A stretch of DNA of 35,803 nucleotides from Hymenoscyphus infarciens (Eukaryota; Ascomycota; Leotiomycetes; Helotiales; Helotiaceae): assembly GCA_001414345.1 (NCBI GenBank), contig LLCB01000445.1:1-35803 (forward strand), given 5' to 3'. The first letter of the stretch is position 1; the number at the start of each line of letters is the position of its first letter. The notes under the pieces are model-generated. The model had not been told where the DNA came from, made no database searches, and saw only the letters and a program-made list of their open reading frames with translations. The translations under genes and the position numbers were made by a program. Positions 20,322-31,785 of this stretch are shown here, piece by piece.

Positions 20322-21281
20322 TATGACGTATTTTTAGGTTGAAAACGCTCTAAGGAGCTTAAATTTAGAAAGTGAAAACTCTGCTATATATATAGAGAAA
20401 AGGGGTTATATAAGACTCTCTTTTCTATGATATACCTCTTAGGTCTAGGAAAACGATCGCTTCCTAGGCTTATAAACTTAAACTAGATTATAAAAGAACC
20501 TCTTAACTATATTACTCTCTATTCCTACTATAGAGAAACCTGCGAAGCTATATATATTACTTTAAACTTCTGAATAGCGATTCTCTAGATAACATTCTTA
20601 AGAGTAAAGTCCTACTCCTAGATCCTATCTAACTTCCTCTCTTATACTCTGGCACGTTATTAGCTCTGGCTTTTTAGTAAAGACAGCGGGTAGCGTTCGT
20701 AGATATAGTGGCTCGTAGTTAGCGTTATATACTAGCTTTATAGAGTACTAGGCTTCTGAATTCGAAGTGTATTCTTCGAGCACCTCTTAGAGTTTCTGGT
20801 TTAAAAAGACACCTCTGAGAGTAGCGGTGGCCAGCGTCGTAGCTAGGCTTTTATACGAGCTCTTCGAGAGAGTGAGCTACTGAATTAAAGTGTACCTACT
20901 CGAGTAGTAGAGCTTTCGCTATATTCGAAGTTAAGAGCGTTCTATAAGAGAGTCCTATCTACGCTTATTAGGAGAGTCCTTATTCGTGCTTATTAGGAGA
21001 GTCCTTGTTCGTGTTTATTAGAAGAGTCTTATATTCGAAGTTAGAAGAGCTCTACTCGTTATCGAGAGTAAGTATTAAGAGGTTAGTTATACTAACCCTA
21101 ATAGCGAAGAGCGTTCTAAATACGTCGTAATACGTTGAATACGTAAGCAGAAGTTATAAGAGTATACTATAAGTATAAAGTACACTATACGTATAAACCG
21201 GGCTTATAACTATAACGTATTTTTAAGTTGAAAACGCTCTAAGAAGCTTAAATTTAGAAGATAAAAACTCTACTATATATA
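20322..21281. repeat. GC-richer patch bounded by 71-73-bp direct repeats
   Basis: The segments 20322-20394 and 21211-21281 match closely (shared TTGAAAACGCTCTAAG, then AGCTTAAATTTAGAA) and lie 890 bp apart. Between them the sequence keeps CpA and TpG and has a higher GC content than its surroundings. At 20944-21034 is a 25-bp tandem array. No protein family is recognised. It may be an element with short terminal repeats or an old duplication spared by RIP. Confidence 0.65.
20944..21034. repeat. 25-bp tandem array, 3-4 units
   Basis: Units contain RGAGAGTCCT then TCGTGCTTATTA. Spacing is exactly 25 bp between the three best copies. Confidence 0.85.
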
Positions 21282-24200
21282 GGAAACGCTATTCTGTTCT
21301 AACGCTAGCATAGGTACTATACTAGCGTATAAAATTAGCGAAATTTCAATATATTCACTCTTACTAGAAAATAATCGCTACTACCTTTCTAAAAAGAACT
21401 AGTTCTATCTAAAAAAGTGAATTTATACTAAGAGGCTATAGATATATAAAATCGGTTAAAAAGAGTAAATAAAGCTTATAATAATAATAAATTAATAAGC
21501 TACGTATAATCGAATAAAGCGCTTAAAAAGTTAATTCAAAGCTTAAAAAGCTTAAATCTAAGGACTTTTCTTAATTATATACTAATTACCTAATTAGGCT
21601 AGCGCTTTCTCTTTACTTTTATACTAGGTATAGGTCCTCTTAGTATACTCTCCTACTAATTCTTATAAAATACTATGCTAAGGTCTTTAGTAATCTACTT
21701 ATCGACTTCTATCTAATACTCTATATTATCTAGTATTCGATTTATTTACGTCTTATCGATTAGTATACTATAATAAATATTTTTAAGAGATAAAGAAGTA
21801 GTAGTAGTAGTAGTGTTAAAAGCGTTAAATTAAAAGGTTAAATTAATATCTATTCTAGAGTAGTAGAAGTTAGATTAAAAGAAGCTATTCTAACTTTTAT
21901 AAGTAGTACTTATATATTATAATCGCTAAGTATCTTATATAATAAGTATGTTAAATTCTATAGTAATCTCTTATTACTTTTCTATAATCTAATCCTCTAG
22001 CTTCTTATACTTAATTATATCTTAAAATTATTTAAATTTACTAACGCTTTTTAATAGTAATAGTTTTGTTTATACCTTTAGTATACCTCGCTTTTAGTAG
22101 AAGTTCTTAATTATATACTCTTTATCTTTAATCTAAAAGACTACTTCCTCTATCTTCTATCGACTATTTTAGTATATATATAATTAAGAGTTTTTAGACG
22201 TAATATACTTTTTAGAAGAATTGTTAGATTATACTTATTAAGAGTATTAGAATATTATATATCTCTTAGTATCTTAGAAAGTGCTTAAGTACTTATACTA
22301 ATCGAGTTATTATTATTAATCTTATATATTAAGCTTAGGAAGAAGGATATATTATTTAAGTATATACTAGTAGAGTAACTCTTATATATAAAAGCTCTTA
22401 TAATTATACTCACTATCGGTATTAAGAGTATAGCTCTTATATAATAATTATTAAGCTTCTATAAGTAAACTCTTAGTAGCTTTATAATATACCTTATCTA
22501 TATCTACTAAGTTACTTATTAAGATATCTTATACTAATTATAGAAATAGTTCTAGCTAAGAATATTAATCTATAAATATACTAACTTTATTATCGAGATT
22601 ATATATAGCTTTTTCGTTCTTATTTATCTAATTATTAGCGCCTTTCTTAACTATTTATACTATAAAAGTAAGAGTATATCTAGAATCTTAGTTTTTATAA
22701 AGAAAGAGAGATCTTTTAAGCTTATAGTATTATCCTTTATTTAGGCTAGTAGTAAGAACTTATATAAGAATTAGCTCTTCTTAATAAGCGTAGTTTACCT
22801 ACTTTTCACTAGTATCTTTCTACTCTTTTTATATATACTTCTTTATATCTTAAGATTCATTCCTACTCTTTTTAAGAGTAAGACTATCTAGGATTATATT
22901 AAGAGTAGATTATATTAATTTATTATATCTAGCTTTTATATATTAATAAAATAGTACGCTTTTAAGATAGTTAGTAGCTTATATAAGATAATCTCGTCTA
23001 TAGTTCTTAAGATTTTAATCTATTATTTAGCTAGAGTACTATATATAGATAAAGTGCTTAATAGTACTATATAAAGAGAATCTATCTTCCTTAATAAATA
23101 CGTTCTTAATTATAAGTTACTTAATAGCAGAGTTATCAAAGAGTATATACTTAATATACTATTATATATTAAGCCTCTCTTTTACCTAGGTTACGATTTA
23201 ATAAAAGTAAGCTTTAATAATCTCGCCGTCTTTATTAGAGGTAAGGAAGAAAGTAGATAGTAAGTATACGCTCTTAGGTAAGTAATATACTAATAAGAAG
23301 AGCTTCTATTCAAAGTAATTAGTTTTATAAGTAGAATTAATTAATATAAGATATCTATCCTTTATAAGAAGCTCGTGTCTCTAAACTTTATACTCTTCTT
23401 CGCTCTTTAGCTTACTCTTTTTAGAGCTCTTTCCTCTTTTATTAACAACGATAGAGTTATAAAAGTAGAGTCTCTTTCTTTACGTCGTATACTCCTTTAA
23501 GTGTTCTACTACTCGTTCTATGTCGATAAGAAAGCTATTCTTAGAAGGTTCGATTAATCCTTTAACTCTACTAAGGCCTTATCTCTAAGTAGTAGTATTA
23601 AGTAATCGTTTCTAATTCTATATATCCTTAAGTAAGAGATATTATTCTCTAGCGTTATCTAATTACACTCGACTTCTTTTAAGAGTAACTATAATAATAA
23701 GAGGCTTATATCTAACTTTAAGTTAGTCTTTAATAATTTAGTATATAGTGTAATTCTTTCTCTTTAGATCGTAATTATTAAGAGTATAGCTATAATCTCT
23801 TATAGTAGTAGTTCGTATAATTTAGACTCGATTATTAAGTAGATAGTAGATTACTTGAATAGTATAAAAGTACTTAGAGATTAAATTATATATAGTATTA
23901 ATTATTTTATTAGTAGCTATACTTTAATTCTTTTTATAATTATATTAAGACGTTTATATATTATCTTTATTACTTTAAGAGATATACTTAATACTTTATA
24001 CGTTTAAGAGATAAGGCTATAGTATATCAAAGTCTTTCTTAGATAGTAATATTCTATCTAAATTAGTATACTTAAATAACTTCTCGTACTACTATAAGAG
24101 GCTCTTAGGATTATTAAAGAGATTAACCTTTTATAGAAGAGAATAGAGAATCTTAGGCTATTTATACGCTCGTAGGTTAAGAGAGTTAGGCTCTATCTTA

Positions 24201-24607
24201 GATTAAAAGATCTAAAAGATAGAAGAGAGTATTAACGTATTTAGATATAAATTTAAATTCAGTTATAAGCTAATTTAGATATACTAGATATAAGCGTAAT
24301 ACAATTTATATTAAAAAGGTAAAAAGGCTTAAATTTATTTACTTTTATATATAGAAGACGCTTACTCCTAGTAGGTAGAGATAGAAGAGTATCTCTCTTA
24401 CTAAGAGGTCTAGGAGACTAGCCTCTTAAAGAAAAGATAAGTACCTATATATATTACTATTAGAATATGTCTAGAAGTTAGGTAATACTCTAAGAAGGTA
24501 AAACTAAGATTATTCTCACTTTTTAGAGATATTAATATTTTTATCAGTTTTATTAGTTTAACTAGTTAAGTATATATTTAAGTGTTTTATAAGTATTAAG
24601 TACTTTT
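21282..24607. other. RIP-mutated repeat, unidentified
   Basis: Long AT-rich, CpA-poor block. Plus-strand frame 2 from about 23500 to 24240 gives a helical-looking translation with stops only of the TAA/TAG kind, but the stop count is about what this base composition gives by chance and another frame does equally well. No family is named. Confidence 0.5.
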
Positions 24608-24860
24608 AAGTAATAATTTAAGTTATATCTATAGTTTCTAGAGTATTAGTATTTAGAAATGTAATAATATATATATATAATATAAAAGGATTTTAAAACG
24701 CTTCTAGTAAAGTAAATAGAAGAATAAGAGAGCGAATCACGTAGTAGCGCTCTTAGTATACTAGAGGCTAGAGTAAATAAGAGAATAAGAGAGCGAATCA
24801 CGTGGTAGCGCTCTTAGTATACCAGGGGCCCCTGCTAGCGTTAGAATAGAATAGCGTAAT
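24608..24860. repeat. dispersed repeat copy with internal duplication
   Basis: Partner of 1-193. A 61-bp unit is duplicated in tandem here (24711-24771 and 24772 to about 24838, both with GAGCGAATCACGT and GTAGCGCTCTTAGTATAC), whereas the copy at the window start has a single unit. The second unit is less RIP-mutated than the first. Confidence 0.8.
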
Positions 24861-24930
24861 CTCTATATATATAGAGAAAAGGGGTTACGTAAGACTCTCT
24901 TTTCTATAATAATACTTCTAGAGTAAATAC
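24861..24930. repeat. short dispersed repeat with palindrome
   Basis: CTCTATATATATAGAG is a perfect palindrome at 24861-24876. It is followed by GAAAAGGGGTTACGTAAGAC and then ACTCTCTTTTCT, a block that recurs at about 20389-20443, just past the direct repeat at 20322-20394. Confidence 0.65.
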
Positions 24931-25899
24931 TAAAAGCTTTTATAGCTTATAAATTAAAAAGTTACTAGAAGGTTTTAAGAATTATATATTTATATAACTA
25001 AGAATATAACTAAATTCTTTAGATAATACTAGAAAGAATTAGTATAAACTAAGATTTAACTCTAAAGTTTATTAATAAATAAAACAATTATTATCTACTA
25101 CTAATATACTCTTTTAATAAGTACTTTACTTAATAATAAAGGAAAATACTTACTTAACTTTAAAATAGAAGTAAGTAAACTAAATAGAAGTAAATATTAA
25201 CTTAGCTTTAAAATATAAGTTAATAAACTAAGTAAGAGCTAAAAGTAGACTAATAACTAATCTAATCTTAAAGAATAAATATCTTTTTATAAAAATAATA
25301 ATAAAACTAAATAAAAGTATCTCTTTAATAAAGAATACTAGCTTTATAGCTTATATAAAGCTACGTTCTTTAAGAAAGCTCTTATACTTTACTTTATTTA
25401 AAGTCTTAATAAAGCTATTTACTCTTTAGTAGAGACTTAAATAGAAGCTAAAAGTTGAAAAGAGACGAATAGACTAGAAAAGAGTATTTTCTTAATAGAA
25501 AATACTAAAAGTCTTTATATAGAGTTAAGTTCTTTTAAAAAACTTATCTAAAGTCTTTAATTATAGACTAACTTTTAAGCTTTATATAGTCTTCTTTAAA
25601 GTCTTATTCTTATAAACTAACTTAGTTATAAGAGCTATAGTTAAAGAAGAAGAAGAAGAGTCTTTAATACTAAAAAAGTTCTTTATCTCTTCTTTTATAA
25701 ACTTAATTATATAGTTCTTATAAAGATTATTAGAACTAAGAGATTTTTTTTTATTAGAAGTTTTAAGCTTTAAAATAAAACCTATTAAAAGTATTTTAAT
25801 AATAATAGCTTTAATATCTTCTTTTATAAGGTTTTTACTTTTTATTTTAGAAATTAAAAAAGTAGAAGTTTTAGATTTTAAAAGCTTTTTAAAAAGCTT
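24931..25899. other. RIP-mutated flank of the copia relic
   Basis: Purine-rich plus strand with AAG/AAT-rich frames. The minus-strand frame downstream of the copia protease stays fairly open and Lys/Ser-rich to about 25600, but no integrase motif is seen. It may be the 3' part of the same element. Confidence 0.4.
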
Positions 25900-26900
25900 T
25901 TTATTAGTAGTTTTTAAAAAGAGTAGACTTATAATCTTTCTTATATTTTAGTTTATTTTAAATCTCTTTATTAAAATTTAGTTTCTTATTTCTAGTCTTA
26001 GAGTAGTTAAAGCTATTAGCTTTATAAACTACTTTTTTAAGCTTATTATAATCTATAATAAAGTTAAGTAAATAGTAGATATTATCTAGCTAAAGAGCTT
26101 TAATCTTAATATTAGCTTTACTATTACTAATATAAGTATAGCTTTTATTAAACTTAATATCTTAACTTTTATTAGCTAAAAAGTAAGCTAAGATAAACGT
26201 ATTCTTAAAACTAAGAATATAATATATATTTTTAATAAGTAGCTTTTTACTTTTATAATTTATAACTATATTACTTTTACTTAGTAGAGATACTTTAGTA
26301 TTATTAGCTATTATAATAAAGCTATTAAGCTTTTAAAAATTAAAAAGCTAGCTTTTATTAAATATAAAGTAATTTAATATTCTAAAGTCTAATACTAGTT
26401 TCTTTTTAGTACTAGTATAGCTAGTTATAATATTATTACTATTAATACTAGCTAATATAATAACTCTAGATAAAATAGTAGAGTTAGTAAATAAGTCTTT
26501 CTTTTTATCTTTACCTTTTTTTTTATTTTTTTTTAATTCTTTTTAGAAGAGTTACTATTACTAGTATTCTTATTAGTAGTATTATAGCTTTTTCTAAACT
26601 TAGGTAAAGTATAAAATATTTACTTTTAATATATTTACTTTTATTATAATAAGTATATAAAGAGCTAGTTTTAAGAAAAGCTTTATTAGTTTTTATAGTA
26701 CTTCTTTAAGTTATCTTAAACTTTTTATCTATTAGATTACTTATTAGCTTTTCTAAGTTTCTAAAACTAATATTATCTTTTATATTTTAATACTTTTTAA
26801 ATATAAAAGAATTAAAAGAACTAGAAAAGCTATTAAAGAAAGTAACTAAAATAAAAGTATTAAATACTTTTTTTTAAAAAAAGCTTCTTAAGTATATAGT
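25900..26900 (-). pseudogene. Ty1/copia gag-pol relic, RIP-inactivated
   Basis: Reading the minus strand, 26657-26616 gives YTYYNKSKYIKSKY, which is a CX2CX4HX4C zinc knuckle in which every Cys (TGT) and His (CAT) codon has become TAT. About 230 bases on, 26389-26369 gives DFRILNY, where each codon differs from those for DSGASNH, the copia protease active site, only by C to T or G to A. The frame then continues for about 190 codons with few stops through segments such as ANNTKVSLLSK and ALxLDNIYYLLNFIID, which fit the region between protease and integrase. A one-base shift lies between zinc knuckle and protease, in an A-rich run. Reverse transcriptase and LTRs were not found, so the copy is partial or the rest is beyond recognition. 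Confidence 0.82.
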
Positions 26901-27199
26901 TAAAGACTAAATTTTAAATATATACTCTTCTATAATACTAAAGCTACTATAGTAGATATTAGTTATCTTATTATAGTAAGATTCTACTAGTTTTAGACTA
27001 GTACTACTAAAGTTCGTTTTAATTTTATCTTAAAAAGTAGAAGAGAAGCTACTATCTATATATCTCTTTATATTATTAAAAGAGATAATAGTTTATAAAG
27101 TCGCTAAGTAAAGCTTAAGAAGAACCTAGAGTTACTTTTAGTTCTAATATATTAATATTAATAAAATAGAGTTTAAAAGATTACTTTAGAAGTCTTCTA

Positions 27200-27600
27200 A
27201 TAACTATTTTTTATTAATTATCTAAATTATATATAGCGTTCTCTATATAGAGATAGTTATTAGAAGCCTCTAGAATACTTAGCGTATTCTATTCTCTTTA
27301 ATATACTAAAAATATAATTTTATAAGCTAGCTAATAAATACTAAACTCTAATATTACTAGTTATCTATAAAGTCTCTAGAACTATAGCTATTTAAGATTA
27401 TTAATATACGATTTAAATCTAAGCTAAATCGCGTCTAAAGAGAGATATAATAACGTATTTAATAAGATATTCTAAATAACTATCTCTAATAAAGTAGAAT
27501 TTATTCTTCAAATATAATAATATAAAATATATACGACTATAAAAGAGATATATAAGAGTACTTTTATAAGAATAATATATATAATCTATAGACTTAAATA
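27200..27600 (+). mobile_element. 3' end of another related LTR element
   Basis: 27200-27512 matches the pre-LTR internal region of element B (30940-31217), and an LTR head (TATAATAATATAAAAT...) starts at 27513 and can be followed to about 27590. Beyond that the sequence diverges. Confidence 0.6.
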
Positions 27601-28049
27601 CGAAAGTAAAGAATAAATTATTCTTAAAAACATAGAAAGAAATAGAGTAGAGATATATAAAAGTCTAGATACTATAAACGAAGTACTAAATATATATAAC
27701 TAGTTTTAGTACTAAAACGCTTCTAATATAGACTAGGATAATATTCTTAAGTCTATTATATATTCTAGAACTTAATCGTCGCTTTAGCTTATTTAAGATA
27801 GCTAGTTATTATAAAAATTCAAAAGAAAGATTAAATTATATTAAAAACTATATAATAAGTTAATTATACTTAATTAATTAATTTTCTTTTAAATAACTAG
27901 GTCTGCTTTTAGCTTTAGCTTTAGCTTTAGATACTCTATTCTATTCTACTTCTTTTAATTTTTTAATTTTTATATTTATCTTTATATTTATTTTTATTTA
28001 ATTTAATACTACTTACTTATTAAAAAAAAGTATTCTTACTTATTAAGAA

Positions 28050-28051
<2 letters not shown>
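27601..28051. other. RIP-mutated spacer
   Basis: No element ends seen. TTTAGC is repeated four times near 27909-27931; this is not a telomere repeat. Confidence 0.4.

Positions 28052-28097
<46 letters not shown>
28052..28097. repeat. CT microsatellite
   Basis: About 22 CT units, uninterrupted, close to the left end of element B. Confidence 0.97.
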
Positions 28098-28100
<3 letters not shown>

Positions 28101-28143
28101 AAGCTTAAATTTTAAGTACGCTTAGTTATATTAGAGTTATAAT

Positions 28144-28529
28144 TATAACGGCACGAAATACACACAACTATAGAAGAGGCATATGGGAGTGCGTTTGGCA
28201 GAATAACGTATGTAAATACTAGGCTCTAATACAGAAGAAAAGGCTAAACTAGCCTTTTCTAACTCTAGGAGAGTAGGCTGCTATATATAAGAGGTTCAGA
28301 CGATATAAAAGGGGTACGAAACTAAACAACGACATACGTCAGCTAATACAAAAGCCCGAACCCTACAAAGTACGTCCGAAAGTCTAGACAGACGTACGAA
28401 CGTACGTAACCTTCCTAAATTAGACAATGCAAAACAACAACTACTAAAAGCTAAATATACTACAGCCGAACCTTAGATGCGGCAGGTACTCCCAGCTATC
28501 TAGGATAGCCTAGGTGACAAGCTATCACA
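28144..28529 (+). repeat. 5' LTR of element B (weakly mutated)
   Basis: 386 bp. Keeps many CpA and TpG sites, for example in CACACAAC and GCGGCAGG. Contains a TATATAAGAGG motif that could be the TATA box. Confidence 0.9.
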
Positions 28530-28942
28530 TCCCCCTCCCTTGAAAAAGACTCGTCCTCGAGTCTATCTATCTTATCGTTCAAGGCTGAATCAGGATGGTG
28601 TAAGTGTTGCATTTATCGTATTTTATTATAAGCGAGAAAGTTAGGGTCTAAATCGTAGCTAACCCGAGTTCGTAGATGCTTTGTTTATTATCGAAATTTG
28701 TCGTAAGCGAGATGTCGAGATGTCGATTTTGGGTCCGAATCGTAATCGTAACCAACCTAATTCGTAGATGCTTACAAAAGAGACTTCGTTTCCAATCCAT
28801 CAATATCAAAGCAAGCATTCACGTTCGCTAAAAGTGTATAGTCCAATCCTATCCAGCAGGTCAGAAAAAGTTCAAAGTTTAATTAGAAAAAATTTAAAAC
28901 AGAGTCAGAGGCGAACATTAAGAGGTAACGTTGTAGGTAACA

Positions 28943-29335
28943 GTGATTTCTCAGCTAAGAGTTCACTTCGAGGGTGTACTAATTCACATCCGATTCAAAG
29001 AATTCAAAAAAAAGAGTATAGGTCTGAAAAAAGTTCAGAATAGTCAGAGGCGAATTCAGAGTAGAGTCGGAGGTCGTTCAAGAGGCAGTGATAACTCAGT
29101 TAAGAGCTCACTTCGAGAGCGTACTAATTCGTATCCGATTCGAATTCGAATGAAAAAAGAGTATAGGTTCGTCTAAACTCAGGTTAGCGGAAGTTCAAAG
29201 TAGAGTCAGATAGTGCTCGGTCAAGATTGACAATGATAACTCAGTTAAGAGCTCACTTCTTTGTTTCGTCCTAATAGAAAGCGTTTTTTTAACTAATTCG
29301 CATCCGCTTCGAATTCAAATAAAAAAGGAACTTCT
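28943..29335 (+). repeat. 145-bp tandem units in element B
   Basis: Starts at 28943, 29088 and 29233 are spaced exactly 145 bp, each beginning RTGATWWCTCAG and AAGAGYTCACTTC. The third unit is partial and carries an insertion. A further related unit lies near 30410-30480. Element A carries about one such unit in reverse at 17750-17830. Confidence 0.88.
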
Positions 29336-29401
29336 AGCCCGGCCAGAAGTAAAAGAAAGTAAGAAAGTAAAGACTATAAGACTCTATACCAGAGTCGGTG
29401 G

Positions 29402-29880
29402 GGTTTCGGCTGGTCAAAGGCGAAGTTGTAGCCGAGTTGTCGAAGTTGAAAATGCTGTCTAAAGTTCAGGACAACAAAAGTGATAGTTTCAGCTAGTTAA
29501 AAGAGTTATTACCGAAGTTGAAAATACTGTCCAAAGTTTAGAACAATAATAAGAGTACTTTCGGCTAGTTAAAGGAGTTTATTGCTAAATGTTATTAAAG
29601 TTTCGCTGTCTAAAGTTTAAGACAATAAAAGGGGTAGTTTTAGCTAGTTAAATGAACTTAATGCCGAAGTTGTCAAAGTTGAAATTATTGTCTAAGTATC
29701 TAAGGATAATAAAAGAGGTGGTTTCGGCTAGTTAAAAGAGTTGTTACCGAATTTAAAAATACTATCTGAAGTTTAGAATAACAAAAGGTGTAGTTTCGGT
29801 TAGTTAAAGGCGAAGTTGTTACCGAATTTATTAAAGTTAAAAATGTTATCTGAAGTCTAGGATAATAAAGAGATAGTTAT
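29402..29880 (+). repeat. six 72-84-bp tandem units in element B
   Basis: Anchors of the type GTTTCGGCTAGTTAAAG occur at 29402, 29486, 29558, 29637, 29721 and 29793, with spacings of 84, 72, 79, 84 and 72 bp. Each unit also has AAGTTGAAAATRCTGTC and an ACAACAAAAG-like block. Element A has only two such units (about 17560-17715, reversed). Confidence 0.88.
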
Positions 29881-31217
29881 AGATATAATAGCATCTAAGT
29901 TTAGATGTCTAGTTGTATGAAACTATATTACTCAGGCCTGTAGGCTACCTCGTTCCCTTTAGCAATTCGGGTCTGAATTAGAGTACTTAAGAACTTATTA
30001 GTTATCTTCTGATTTCGAAGAAAGAGTTGCTATTAGATCGTAGGGAGTTTAGAGCTAGATAGAGAGGTATTCTAAACCAAAGTATATCTTAGTAAGTTAT
30101 AATTCTAGCGTCTCTTAAGCGTAGTAGACGCGTTTTAGAGCTAAGGTGTGATTTTCTCCTATATATAGAAGAACTATTCCGACTCTAGTATCTCCTCGAG
30201 TATAGCTATACTCGAAAAGCGACCTTTTAAAGTTAGCAAAAGTTTCTTTAGCGTATTCTTCTTCTAATTCTACTTCTATCTCTTTTATAACCTTTATACT
30301 AGCGGCTAGGACTTAGTCTATAACTAAGTAATCGTAGTCTTTTTAGTCGTTTACTAGTAGAGGTTCGAGAGAAGCTTAGAGTAGAGTTAGATAATGTTTA
30401 GTCGGGATTAATAGTAATAACTTAGCTAAGAGCTCGCTTCTAAGTTTCGTTCTAATAGAAAGCGTATTTCGACTGATTTATATCTAATTTAAGAGAAGTA
30501 ATAGAAAGGTATTAGAGGTAGAGGCTTATAAGCGAAAGAGGTCTAAATTCAAGCTTTAAAAGCAAAGGTAGGTTCAAGTAAGTGTTAGATTAGAGAGAGT
30601 TTAGAGGTAGAGTATTTTTAAGTTCTTAACTTTAGAGTTTGCTTATAATTATATCTATCTCGTCTAATCGATCGTTTTATTCTTTATATACTACTATCTC
30701 GTCTATATATTATCTATATTTGAAAAGTCGCTTTAGAACCTTTTATATTCTTTAGCGTATAAGTAAGGATCGGAGAGGAATTCAAATAAGAGGTGTCTTT
30801 TAGAAAGAGAGAGGTGTCTCTAGAAGAGGTTTATCGCTCGACGTCTTATAGTAGAACTGGTTTAATATAATATCGATTTAGAGAGAGAGAGAGAGGTAAG
30901 GTTAGATTCGGAAGCCTTCGCGATAACTATATTAACTTATTTACTAAATCTAGAGTTATTAGAACTCTTAGGAACACTTAGCGTATTCTAATCTCTTAAT
31001 ATATCTATAATACGATTTTTACTAGCTGTCTATAACTAATACTAAACTCTAATATTACTAGCTATCTAGGTAGTCTCTAATTATCTAGCTATTTAAGAAT
31101 ATTATTCTTCTAGTCTGAATCTAGACTAAGTCGTATTTGAAATAAAAGAAGTAATAAAAAGCTTAAAAAGAGATATTATTTATACTATTACTAGCGAAGA
31201 AGAGTTTAGTCTTTTTA

Positions 31218-31603
31218 TATAATAGTATAAAATATATATAACTATAGAAGAGGTATATAGAAGTACGTTTAGTAAAATGACGTATATAAATACTAGGCTC
31301 TAATATAGAAGAAAAGGCTAAACTAGCCTTTTCTAACTCTAGAAGAGTAGGCTACTATATATAAGAGGTTTAGATAATATAAAAGAGGTATAAAACCGAA
31401 TAACGATATACGTCGGCTAATATAAAAGCCTGAACTCTATAAAGTACGTCTAAAAGTCTAGATAGACGTATAGACGTACGTAACCTTTCTAAATTAGATA
31501 ATATAAAACAATAACTACTAAAAGCTAAATATACTATAGCTGAACCTTAGATATATTAGGTACTTCTAGCTATCTAGAATAGCCTAGGTAATAGGCTATT
31601 ATA
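31218..31603 (+). repeat. 3' LTR of element B (strongly mutated)
   Basis: 386 bp with no length change against the 5' LTR. Differences seen are transitions, nearly all C to T or G to A in this copy, with about half a dozen in the other direction. Confidence 0.9.
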
Positions 31604-31785
31604 ATAATTAACACCTTAGAGATAGTTAAGATTCTAGAATCAAGGCTAATTACGTGAGATAGAATACTCTTAAAGTTATTTAAACGTATATAGATAATTC
31701 TCTACTTCTATTACTCTTACTCTTTTAAAGAGTTTAAGAGGTATAATATAAGACATTTTTATAATAATTCGATATAAGTATAAAT

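Larger units (their letters stand above)
28144..31603 (+). mobile_element. non-autonomous LTR element B, 3.46 kb
   Basis: Two LTRs of exactly 386 bp (28144-28529 and 31218-31603), flanked by ATAAT at 28139-28143 and 31604-31608 as target-site duplication. LTR ends are TGTAACGG and CTATCACA before RIP. The 2.7-kb interior has no recognisable gag or pol. It is built largely of tandem units: 145-bp units at 28943-29335 and 72-84-bp units at 29402-29880. A TGG primer-binding site was not evident after the 5' LTR; a purine-rich AGCGAAGAAGAG lies shortly before the 3' LTR. The left 1.3 kb is much less RIP-mutated than the rest. Element A is an inverted relative, and remnants lie at 11850-12466, 12467, 16010 and 27200-27600. 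The family resembles LARD/TRIM-type elements that depend on an autonomous partner. Confidence 0.9.

Noticed and set aside
22570..24240. Apparent RIP-interrupted coding frame on the plus strand
   Set aside because: Stop frequency is close to chance for this composition and a second frame is just as open, so no coding claim can be made.
27909..27931. TTTAGC repeats resembling a telomere
   Set aside because: The unit is TTTAGC, not TTAGGG, with only four copies; a plain microsatellite.
28768..29176. Two plus-strand open frames inside element B
   Set aside because: They run through the 145-bp tandem units in two different frames and shift between units, so they are products of the repeat, not a gag gene.
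28943..29880. CRISPR-like array
   Set aside because: Long direct tandem units without unique spacers, inside a eukaryotic retroelement.
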